Source of the DNA: an uncultured Prevotella sp.
GTDB taxonomy: Bacteria; Bacteroidota; Bacteroidia; Bacteroidales; Bacteroidaceae
Length of the DNA: 12,085 nucleotides
Reading direction: 5' to 3'
Assembly (NCBI GenBank): GCA_934202525.1
Contig: CAKPYB010000065.1
Span: 1 to 12,085 of the forward strand
The notes beneath the pieces were generated by a model. That model made no database searches. It saw nothing but the letters and a program-made list of their open reading frames with translations, and was not told the origin of the DNA. Positions 1-5,814 of the stretch are shown piece after piece (position 1 is the first letter of the stretch; the number at the start of each line of letters is the position of its first letter). The translations under genes were made by a program, and so were the position numbers.

Positions 1-182
1 TCCTCGCGGGTAGGGCGCTTCTTCTTAGGACGGAAGTCGGCGTTGAATCCGCATTCGCAATAAACGCAGTCGAATGAGCAGACCTTGCCATCAGATGGCA
101 TAAGGTTGATGCCCAGTGAAACTCCCAGACGGCGGGAGTTTACCGGACCGAATATCGGTGATGGATAAATAATCGTTGCCAT
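1..182 (-). CDS. Radical SAM protein, 5' part only
   Basis: This is the N-terminal 60 residues of a gene that continues beyond the left window edge. It begins MATIIYPSPIFGPVNSRRLG and carries the radical SAM cluster motif CxxxCxxC at C35, C39 and C42 (CSFDCVYC), with an extra cysteine at C44. The three motif cysteines would bind a 4Fe-4S cluster that cleaves S-adenosylmethionine. The opening resembles a broad group of uncharacterised cytoplasmic radical SAM proteins (COG0731-like) common in Bacteroidota; the substrate cannot be inferred from this fragment. The ATG at 182 is supported by a Shine-Dalgarno-like AAAGGAGA eight bases upstream (complement of 191-198) and by a good promoter further up. 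It is divergent from the sigma factor gene at 486 and has no evident functional link to it. Confidence 0.85.
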   Translation of the reverse strand, partial: MATIIYPSPIFGPVNSRRLGVSLGINLMPSDGKVCSFDCVYCECGFNADFRPKKKRPTRE

Positions 183-276
183 AATCTTATTCTCCTTTAT
201 CTAATCTATTCTTTATTTTATCTTGGTAATACCTATTTTTATACCAATCTTATTTACTTGTTTGTAATTTGGTGGG

Positions 277-308
277 CAAAAGTACTAAAAAATGTTGGAA
301 TGAACAAA
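277..308 (-). promoter_or_regulatory. Bacteroidota-type promoter for the radical SAM gene
   Basis: Read on the minus strand, TTTG (305-308) is followed after 20 bp by TACTTTTG (277-284). This matches the Bacteroidota primary-sigma consensus of TTTG at -33 and TAnnTTTG at -7. Transcription would start near 270, leaving a leader of about 90 nt before the ATG at 182. Confidence 0.72.
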
Positions 309-340
309 TAAATCAACTGAAAATCGATTTATCCTTACCA

Positions 341-375
341 TTTGTCTTCTATCTCCGATAGATTGTGTACTTTTG
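341..375 (+). promoter_or_regulatory. Bacteroidota-type promoter for signalling module 1
   Basis: The -7 box TACTTTTG lies at 368-375 and the best -33 candidate TTTG at 341-344, giving a 23-bp spacer, slightly longer than the usual 19-21 bp. The 12-mer TGTGTACTTTTG (364-375) recurs exactly at 9543-9554 upstream of another receptor gene. The form suggests basal transcription by the primary sigma factor; any ECF-dependent promoter is not recognisable. Confidence 0.6.
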
Positions 376-485
376 CATTCCAATCCGGGGAGATTCTTGG
401 TGATTTCGATTCGGATTTAAAGGAAAAAACAAAAAAGTTGATGTTTTGCTTAGTTTTTCGCTTGGCTCAACTGTATAGATAGTAT

Positions 486-965
486 ATGAACAGAAAAAAG
501 GACATAGAACAGTTATTCCGTCAGCATTACGCGAAGATGTACAATCTGGCCAGATGCATTCTTTCGGATGATGACGAGAGCAAGGATGTGGTGAGCGAAG
601 TATTCGCCCAGATTCTTGCCGATGATGTGGTTCTGGTGCCTGGGAGTGAGGAAGGTTACTTGATGCGGAGCGTACGCAACCGCTGTCTCAACCTGATAGC
701 TCATAAGAGCGTGAAGGAAAGGGTGGCGAAGCTGCTGCTGGATGATGCCGACGTGATTCTCTCGGAAGATACCGACGAGCGACTCGACCGGCTGATGCTT
801 CTCATCGAAGACCTGGAACCGCCTATCCGGCAACTCATTTTCCGTCTGCGCTATCTTCAGGAGAAATCTTATCAGGAGGTGGCTGATGAAGTGGGAGTGA
901 GCAAGGTGACGGTGTTCAACCATCTCTCGAAGGCGATGGACTGGATTAAGAAACAATTTAAATGA
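486..965 (+). CDS. ECF-type RNA polymerase sigma factor (module 1)
   Basis: A 159-residue extracytoplasmic-function sigma factor of the Bacteroidota sigma-70 subfamily. Region 2 spans about residues 6-72 (FRQHYAKMYNLARCIL, then the acidic DVVSEVF helix and YLMRSVRNRCLNLI); region 4 spans about 103-157, with the helix-turn-helix around SYQEVADEVGVSKVTVFNHL (128-147). It should direct core RNA polymerase to target promoters once released from its anti-sigma factor, presumably the next gene, which it overlaps by 4 bp (ATGA at 962-965), the usual sign of translational coupling. No clear Shine-Dalgarno precedes the ATG, which is common in this phylum; the full-length N-terminus supports this start. 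It is paralogous to the sigma factor at 5257, sharing for example YLMRSV and DVVS. Confidence 0.93.
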   Translation: MNRKKDIEQLFRQHYAKMYNLARCILSDDDESKDVVSEVFAQILADDVVLVPGSEEGYLMRSVRNRCLNLIAHKSVKERVAKLLLDDADVILSEDTDERLDRLMLLIEDLEPPIRQLIFRLRYLQEKSYQEVADEVGVSKVTVFNHLSKAMDWIKKQFK

Positions 966-1669
966 GCAAGACAATGACAAACATGAGTAAAGAAGAAAAG
1001 CGGATGATGCTCTTTGACATGCAGGAGCATCCCGAGAAATATACTGACGAGCAGGTGGAGCGCCTGCTTGCCGATGAGGAAGTGAAGGGGTTCTTCCATG
1101 AACTGGCGATGGCGAGAATGGCTGGTAAGAAAGCCAATCCGAAGGAGGTGGATGTGGATGAGGCTTGGAAGGAGTTTGTTCAGGCACATCACGAGGATAA
1201 GATGGAGATAGATGCCGGCAAATCCAAGGGCGCTTATCGTAACCGGGTGAAGATTGCCGCATCCATCGTCGGCATCATCTTTCTTTCGGGGGTAGCCTTG
1301 GCTGCGATTCACAATGGCTGGTTGGGGTTCTCGGCTTCTGATCAGACTGCGGATAACAAGGCTGCGACAGAACAGTTGGCAACAACCCAGGCGCTGACGA
1401 ATGACAGTCTTCGTGCTGCAACAGCAGAGAAGAAGGATTCGCTTGATATGAAGCCGGTGGTGTTTGATGATGCTGAATTGGGAACCATCCTGGCTCAGCT
1501 ATCCGGTTTCTATCATGTCAAGGTGGAGTATGTGGATGCCGGTGCCCAGCACATCCGTCTCTTCTTCAACTGGAACAAGACGAAGACTTTGGAGCAGAAC
1601 CTGGAGATTTTGAATGCTTTCGACCGCATACAGATAGAGTATATTGACGGTACATTGATGGTGAAATAA
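962..1669 (+). CDS. Short membrane anti-sigma factor with DUF4974-like domain (module 1)
   Basis: A 235-residue inner-membrane protein. The N-terminal cytoplasmic part (about 1-95) contains EHPEKYTDEQVERLLADEEV, a motif shared with the paralogue at 5815 and the likely sigma-binding region. One membrane helix follows at about 97-117 (KIAASIVGIIFLSGVALAAI), then a polar Ala/Thr/Asp-rich linker (about 120-163). The periplasmic C-terminus (about 166-235; VVFDDAELGTILAQLSG, HIRLFF, GTLMVK) resembles DUF4974, the STN-like end of FecR-family anti-sigma factors. At this length there is no room for the central FecR domain found in typical 300-390-residue family members. Three in-frame ATGs (962, 974, 983) are possible; 962 is chosen for its 4-bp overlap with the sigma stop codon. 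It should hold the sigma factor inactive until the following receptor signals. Domain calls are by eye. Confidence 0.85.
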   Translation: MSKTMTNMSKEEKRMMLFDMQEHPEKYTDEQVERLLADEEVKGFFHELAMARMAGKKANPKEVDVDEAWKEFVQAHHEDKMEIDAGKSKGAYRNRVKIAASIVGIIFLSGVALAAIHNGWLGFSASDQTADNKAATEQLATTQALTNDSLRAATAEKKDSLDMKPVVFDDAELGTILAQLSGFYHVKVEYVDAGAQHIRLFFNWNKTKTLEQNLEILNAFDRIQIEYIDGTLMVK

Positions 1670-1672
1670 GAT

Positions 1673-1678
1673 AGGAGG
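1673..1678 (+). promoter_or_regulatory. Strong Shine-Dalgarno of receptor 1
   Basis: AGGAGG lies eight bases before the ATG at 1687, just after the anti-sigma stop codon. It is unusually close to the ideal for this phylum and decides the start over the internal methionine at residue 8. Confidence 0.7.
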
Positions 1679-1686
1679 ATATATTT

Positions 1687-4275
1687 ATGAGAGATTTTTG
1701 GAAACCAATGCCCGTTAGCGGCAAGCTAATCAGAGAGCTTCTTCTTCTCTTCCTGCTGTTTTGGGTTCAGCAGTCTTATGCCCAGCGCATCACCCGACAA
1801 TATAATAATGTGTCGTTCTCTGCGGCGTTGAAGGATTTGAATGCCCGCCAGCATAAGTACACCATCAACTTCGTGTATGATGAACTGGAGGATTTCAGGG
1901 TAACCAAGAGCATCCGAAACCAGAGCGTTCCTGATGCCATCATGCAGCTGATAGGATTCTATCCCATCAGGATGACACAGGTGGAGGATAATATTATGGT
2001 GGAGTGTACGCAGAAGACTCCCACCAAGATGATAGGCCGCATCATAGACAATAAGAATCGCCCTATAGATTTCGCCAATGTAGCCCTGCTGAATGTTAGG
2101 GACTCTTCATTGATAAATGGCGGCGTGACGAATGAGAACGGCCAGTTCGTGATTCCCTGCGAAGCCACAAAGGCGATAGTAAGAGTAAGTTGCGTGGGCT
2201 ATATTACGACAAGCAATACATATAATATAGGTAAGATAGGGACAATAACTCTGAAGGAGGCAACAATGAACCTGCAGAAGGTGGTTGTGAAAGGACATCG
2301 TAAAACCTTTGAGATGACGAATGAAGGACTTGTTACTCAGGTGAAAGGAACACCTTTGAGCGAAGCTGGTACTGCCAACGATGTTATGGCGCAAGTGCCG
2401 AGTGTTTATGGCAGTGATGGAAAATATCGTGTTTATGGCAAGGGTGAAGCATTGGTATATGTGAATGGAAGGAAGTTGACGGATGAGGGGGAACTGGATA
2501 GAATAAGTTCCAAAGACATCGCCTCCGTAACTCTCAACAACAATCCTGGAGCAAAATATGATGCTACGGTAAAGGCTGTCATTGTGATTAGAACGAATAA
2601 GAAACAAGGTGATGGACTGAGCGGTGGGTTTACTTCTATGGCTCGGCAGGGACATTTTACATCTTTGTCTGAGGGCGGTAATTTAAACTGGCGTAGAGGA
2701 GGACTGGATATATTTGGAAGTCTTTATTATGATTTGACGCAAAGGTATCAGCATCAGATAGATAAAAAGACTGTCATTAAAGATGGAGAAATGTGGCAAA
2801 TGCATAGCGACATCGGGATATTCCCCAAAAGCAAAGCCCAAATTGCCACAAAGATAGGTTTCAATTATGTCTTCAATGAGAAACATTCCATAGGTGCTAC
2901 TTATAATGTAAACTTTTTACCAAATAGTACTGCTTCATGGCCTACATATCAACGTGTAATGAAGAATGGGACAGAGTTGGAATCCATATCTTATGATATG
3001 AAATGGAATCGCAAGACGCCTCCTGCTCATTATGTGAATGCTTATTATCGGGGAGAATTCGGAAAATGGAATGTCGTTTTTGATAATGACTTGGTTGTTA
3101 GCCAGAACAAGGCTGTGCAGAATATTAAGGAGCAGAGTAGTGCTTCTGGTGAAAGTAATGTTAACAGCACAAACAAGGCGGACAATGTAATGGCTGCTTC
3201 TAAATTGGCGCTGTCTTATCCTGTTGGGAAAGGAAAGCTAGAAGGTGGTGGTGAGTTTATCTATACAGACCGCAAGGAAACTTACAACAATGTGGAACAG
3301 ATAATAGCTTCTACAGATGACCATATCAGGGAAAATAAGTTGGCTGGATTCTTGACCTATTATCTTCCATTGGGAAAAATTGATTTAGAAGCAGGTCTGA
3401 GGTATGAACATACCGTTTCTGATTATTATGAGAAAGGAATTTGGATTGATGGACAAAGTCGTCGGTATGATAAATTGTTTCCGAATGCAAGTTTATCATT
3501 TCCGATAGGCAAAGCCAATTTCTCGTTGGATTATACGATGAAGACTCGTCGTCCGTCTTATCAGGAATTGAGCAGCAATATGCAATATGATGACGTCTTC
3601 ACTTATGAAAAGGGAAATCCTCTTCTGAAGCCTGAAATTATCCATGACATAACCTTTGCAGGATTATACAAATGGGTATATTTAAATTTCAGTTTTCAAC
3701 ATATCAATGACTTCATAGTGAATACGATAGATTTGCAGCCGGGTGAAGGTAAACCGCTCAATATTCTTACGAATGTCAATCGTTCCCACATGAATACATA
3801 TACGGCAGTTCTATCATTGTCGCCAAGTCTAGGGATTTGGTCTCCTCGCTTGTCTTTGGTATTGATGGGACAGAATTTTGAAATGGTTCATTATGGGCAA
3901 ACGCTCAAGTTGAACAATCCGTTGTTGATGACCAATTGGTTTAATTCTTTCTCTATTTCAAGAGGCTATATACTGACGGCTGATATGATAGGGCATACTT
4001 CTGGTGATAATACGATAGCAACCCTGAAGCCGAGTTTTCAGTTGAATTTGGGAATAACAAAGAAGTTTAAACAATGGACTTTTCAATTTCAGGCAACGGA
4101 TGTCTTTCGTACAGCCCGTAACTCTATGTTTACCTATGGTACAAGTATGTTGCTCGATAAATGGAACTATAGCGATTCGCAAGCTGTTAAGCTAACTATA
4201 AGCTATCGTTTCAACTCGGTTAGCAGCAAGTACAAGGGTACGGGTGCTGGTAATGCAGAAAAGAGCCGCCTGTAG
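1687..4275 (+). CDS. STN-containing TonB-dependent-receptor-like outer membrane protein (module 1)
   Basis: An 862-residue outer membrane protein. A signal peptide ends at about A32 (LLLLFLLFWVQQSYA, cut before Q33). An STN domain (about 36-108) is the part that would contact the anti-sigma in the periplasm. A carboxypeptidase-regulatory-like beta-sandwich (about 113-190), a possible TonB-contact segment (LQKVVVKG, about 196-203), a plug (about 215-305, with YVNGRKL and NPGAKYDA) and a beta-barrel (about 310-862) follow. The barrel resembles the OMP_b-brl_3 type, and the protein ends in KYKGTGAGNAEKSRL, a tail shared exactly with the paralogue at 6581. No SusD partner is adjacent, so glycan uptake of the Sus type is not indicated; the ligand is unknown. 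The barrel coding region looks more A/T rich than the first 500 bases, consistent with a mosaic history. A terminator follows, making it the last gene of the operon. Confidence 0.9.
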   Translation: MRDFWKPMPVSGKLIRELLLLFLLFWVQQSYAQRITRQYNNVSFSAALKDLNARQHKYTINFVYDELEDFRVTKSIRNQSVPDAIMQLIGFYPIRMTQVEDNIMVECTQKTPTKMIGRIIDNKNRPIDFANVALLNVRDSSLINGGVTNENGQFVIPCEATKAIVRVSCVGYITTSNTYNIGKIGTITLKEATMNLQKVVVKGHRKTFEMTNEGLVTQVKGTPLSEAGTANDVMAQVPSVYGSDGKYRVYGKGEALVYVNGRKLTDEGELDRISSKDIASVTLNNNPGAKYDATVKAVIVIRTNKKQGDGLSGGFTSMARQGHFTSLSEGGNLNWRRGGLDIFGSLYYDLTQRYQHQIDKKTVIKDGEMWQMHSDIGIFPKSKAQIATKIGFNYVFNEKHSIGATYNVNFLPNSTASWPTYQRVMKNGTELESISYDMKWNRKTPPAHYVNAYYRGEFGKWNVVFDNDLVVSQNKAVQNIKEQSSASGESNVNSTNKADNVMAASKLALSYPVGKGKLEGGGEFIYTDRKETYNNVEQIIASTDDHIRENKLAGFLTYYLPLGKIDLEAGLRYEHTVSDYYEKGIWIDGQSRRYDKLFPNASLSFPIGKANFSLDYTMKTRRPSYQELSSNMQYDDVFTYEKGNPLLKPEIIHDITFAGLYKWVYLNFSFQHINDFIVNTIDLQPGEGKPLNILTNVNRSHMNTYTAVLSLSPSLGIWSPRLSLVLMGQNFEMVHYGQTLKLNNPLLMTNWFNSFSISRGYILTADMIGHTSGDNTIATLKPSFQLNLGITKKFKQWTFQFQATDVFRTARNSMFTYGTSMLLDKWNYSDSQAVKLTISYRFNSVSSKYKGTGAGNAEKSRL

Positions 4276-4322
4276 CTCTTGTTAGGAAGAAACTCTCTTA
4301 ATACAACAATGAATATATGACA

Positions 4323-4384
4323 ATCGGTCAAGCGGAGGCAAAACCATGTTTGTTTGTTTGCTCTTTGCTTGACCGATGTTTTTT
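4323..4384 (+). terminator. Hairpin terminator after module 1
   Basis: An 11-bp perfect stem, ATCGGTCAAGC (4323-4333) with GCTTGACCGAT (4367-4377), encloses a 33-nt loop and is followed by a T run (4379-4384). It ends the plus-strand operon. The hairpin also lies directly after the hepT stop on the minus strand, but that side lacks a clear T tract, so bidirectional action is only possible. Confidence 0.75.
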
Positions 4385-4760
4385 ATAATTCTTCTATCAT
4401 CTTATTGATTGTTTCTAACATTCCAGGGAGCTTGTTTTTGACTACATCAAAGACAATAGTTTCATCTATGTCAAAATAGTGATGAGCAATAATATCACGG
4501 ATTCCCATAGCTCCTTTCCAATCTACTTCTGGGTAGTTAGGAAGAAGTTGCTTCTGCGTCATTTTATCAATCCCCTTGATGCTTTCTCCTATTGCAAGGA
4601 GCAACATACAGGTACTTTCGAGGCGTTCCATGCCAGCAGGAGAAAGTACATAATATTGTGAATCATCAATCGCTTGAGAATTATTGATGATTCTTTCAAT
4701 AGTCGAAGCTATTCGTTTGAGTGAATAGTATAAGAGTTCTTCGTCATGCATAGATTCCAT
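4383..4760 (-). CDS. hepT: HepT-like ribonuclease toxin (HEPN/DUF86 family)
   Basis: A 125-residue helical protein with the HEPN toxin signature RX4HXY, seen as R88, H93 and Y95 in GIRDIIAHHYFDID. In characterised HepT-MntA pairs this motif forms the RNase site of a dimer, and the neighbouring nucleotidyltransferase neutralises it by AMPylating the tyrosine of the motif. Length and motif are normal, so the toxin looks intact. Its ATG at 4760 lies inside the end of mntA, a 17-bp overlap; a second in-frame ATG nine bases downstream (4751) is an alternative start. The gene is convergent with the receptor operon to the left. Its A/T-rich codon use differs from the sigma and anti-sigma genes, consistent with arrival as a mobile cassette, though no mobility gene is visible. 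Confidence 0.9.
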   Translation of the reverse strand: MESMHDEELLYYSLKRIASTIERIINNSQAIDDSQYYVLSPAGMERLESTCMLLLAIGESIKGIDKMTQKQLLPNYPEVDWKGAMGIRDIIAHHYFDIDETIVFDVVKNKLPGMLETINKMIEEL

Positions 4761-5037
4761 CTCTTTTAATTTGCTTCAAAAGCATCGGATTCATGTTATT
4801 GCGAAGTCGGACAATATCTACAGGCTTACCAAAGAGCTCTTGCAGTTCTTCCTTGATGTGAACCATTGTAAATAAGTCTGGCTTTTTCATTTCCACACAA
4901 ACATCAACATCGCTGTCTTCGGTCTGTTCGTTTCTAGCCACAGATCCAAAGATTCCAATCTTTGTAATACCATAAGCATCAGCTTTGGTGCTCAGGTATT
5001 TGCGAAGTATGGTAATATAATCGTTTGTCGTTTTCAT
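4744..5037 (-). CDS. mntA: MntA-like nucleotidyltransferase antitoxin
   Basis: A 97-residue minimal nucleotidyltransferase. It shows the family motif GSX10DXD exactly: G31-S32 in GIFGSVARNEQTEDSDVDV, with metal-binding D43 and D45, and a third acidic residue D74 in KPVDIVRL. In characterised pairs this protein transfers AMP to the HepT toxin and inactivates it. It is first in a two-gene operon and overlaps hepT by 17 bp, the usual antitoxin-first order for this type VII system. The ATG at 5037 is preceded by a good promoter with a leader of only about a dozen bases and no clear Shine-Dalgarno. All catalytic residues are present, so it should be functional. Confidence 0.9.
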   Translation of the reverse strand: MKTTNDYITILRKYLSTKADAYGITKIGIFGSVARNEQTEDSDVDVCVEMKKPDLFTMVHIKEELQELFGKPVDIVRLRNNMNPMLLKQIKRDGIYA

Positions 5038-5056
5038 TATCTTTCCATTTTTGCCA

Positions 5057-5087
5057 CAAATATACGATTTTATTTTTTATGTTCCAA
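5057..5087 (-). promoter_or_regulatory. Promoter of the mntA-hepT operon
   Basis: On the minus strand TTGG (5084-5087) is followed after 19 bp by TATATTTG (5057-5064), matching the Bacteroidota -33/-7 pattern. Transcription would begin around 5050, just ahead of the mntA ATG at 5037. It points away from the sigma-2 promoter, with about 40 bp between the two -33 elements. Confidence 0.7.
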
Positions 5088-5126
5088 GTTTTTGCAGGGT
5101 TTTCTTGCAATAATAGTTCAAAATAC

Positions 5127-5156
5127 TTGGTTTTATGGTGTTTTTTATTACCTTTG
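5127..5156 (+). promoter_or_regulatory. Promoter of signalling module 2
   Basis: TTGG (5127-5130), an 18-bp spacer, and TACCTTTG (5149-5156) match the Bacteroidota primary-sigma pattern. Transcription would start near 5163, giving a leader of about 95 nt before the sigma-2 ATG. That leader contains one arm of a 16-bp inverted repeat (5184-5199). Confidence 0.7.
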
Positions 5157-5183
5157 CATCGGTTTTTTGAAAAAAATAGAAGA

Positions 5184-5199
5184 TTTCTTCATTTTAGGG
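5184..5199 (+). repeat. Left arm of a 16-bp perfect inverted repeat
   Basis: TTTCTTCATTTTAGGG lies in the sigma-2 leader. Its exact reverse complement, CCCTAAAATGAAGAAA, is at 5789-5804, just before and touching the Shine-Dalgarno of the anti-sigma gene. The match ends cleanly at both sides. It may be a long-range RNA pairing element or a chance match in A/T-rich sequence. Confidence 0.6.
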
Positions 5200-5256
5200 G
5201 TAATTGATTTCAGGAAAGCTTGTATATAAGAGTAGAAACAAGAAGAAAATGACGTG

Positions 5257-5745
5257 ATGACAGAAGAAAATGAACAGCGGATGGAACGGCTGTTCCACGA
5301 CCATTACGAGCAGATGTATCGCTTCGCCTTTGCCTTGCTCCATGATAATGAGGAGGCGAGGGATGTGGTGAGCGACGTGTTCTCCAGATTGTGGGATAAA
5401 CAGCTGGTTCCAGACCGGGCTTACCTGATGCGGAGCGTGAAGAATGCCTGCATCAATCTTATAGCCAGAAAGAAGAGAGATGAACGACTGAAACGGCTTC
5501 TCCCTCTCTCGGAAGAGAAATTGACGGAGGAAGAACCTTCTCGTCTGGAAGAGCGATGGCAGGCTGCCGTGGATTGCATCGACCATGACCTGACCGACCA
5601 GACTGCTTCCGTCATCCGATTGTGCTATCGGGAAGGAATGTCGTATAAGGATACGGCGGAGGAGCTGGGCATCAGCGTCTCGGCAGTGAACAAGCATATC
5701 GTAAAAGGTTTGCGAACGCTCAGAGAAAAATTGAAAGGAAAATAG
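5257..5745 (+). CDS. ECF-type RNA polymerase sigma factor (module 2)
   Basis: A 162-residue ECF sigma factor paralogous to the one at 486. Region 2 covers about residues 10-75 (LFHDHYEQMYRFAFALLHD, DVVSDVFSRLW, YLMRSVKNACINLIARKK); region 4 covers about 103-160, with the helix-turn-helix SYKDTAEELGISVSAVNKHI (129-148). It should recruit RNA polymerase to target promoters when freed from the anti-sigma encoded next. I chose ATG 5257; an in-frame GTG directly before it (5254) would add one residue. There is no clear Shine-Dalgarno. Unlike module 1, where sigma and anti-sigma genes overlap, a 69-bp gap follows, so their translation is probably not coupled by overlap. The sigma-1 and sigma-2 DNA-recognition helices differ (VSKVTVFNHL versus ISVSAVNKHI), which suggests distinct targets. 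Confidence 0.92.
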   Translation: MTEENEQRMERLFHDHYEQMYRFAFALLHDNEEARDVVSDVFSRLWDKQLVPDRAYLMRSVKNACINLIARKKRDERLKRLLPLSEEKLTEEEPSRLEERWQAAVDCIDHDLTDQTASVIRLCYREGMSYKDTAEELGISVSAVNKHIVKGLRTLREKLKGK

Positions 5746-5788
5746 CATAACCATGATTCTGTTGTCTGAAGACGTCCTTACAATGGAA

Positions 5789-5804
5789 CCCTAAAATGAA
5801 GAAA
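5789..5804 (+). repeat. Right arm of the 16-bp inverted repeat, at the anti-sigma 2 ribosome-binding region
   Basis: CCCTAAAATGAAGAAA is the exact reverse complement of 5184-5199. It runs into the purine-rich Shine-Dalgarno AAAGGA (5802-5807), which is seven bases before the anti-sigma ATG at 5815. Pairing of the two arms in the mRNA would mask the upstream edge of that site. Confidence 0.6.
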
Positions 5805-5814
5805 GGAAAAGAAA

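Larger units (their letters stand above)
183..485. other. Divergent intergenic region between radical SAM gene and sigma factor 1
   Basis: About 300 bp without a gene. It holds two outward-facing promoters whose -7 boxes are both TACTTTTG. Between the two -33 elements lies a perfect 10-bp palindrome, AAATCGATTT (321-330). A 6-bp inverted repeat with a 3-nt loop (TCTATC 348-353, GATAGA 357-362) sits inside the spacer of the plus-strand promoter. The sigma-1 leader (about 383-485) is about 100 nt long, A/T rich, and contains a weak 6-bp pairing AGTTGA (436-441) with TCAACT (467-472). No RNA gene or credible small ORF is seen. Confidence 0.6.

Noticed and set aside
513..1262. Long minus-strand reading frame of about 249 codons opposite sigma 1 and anti-sigma 1
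   Set aside because: It lies antisense to two well-supported genes, has a composition expected from reading their complement, and shows no recognisable domain or ribosome-binding site.
5254..5256. GTG as start codon of sigma 2
   Set aside because: The next codon is ATG in the same frame; ATG is the more likely start and only one residue differs.
5184..5804. 16-bp inverted repeats read as terminal repeats of a small mobile element
   Set aside because: The enclosed gene is a sigma factor that fits its operon; there is no transposase and no target-site duplication at the outer edges.
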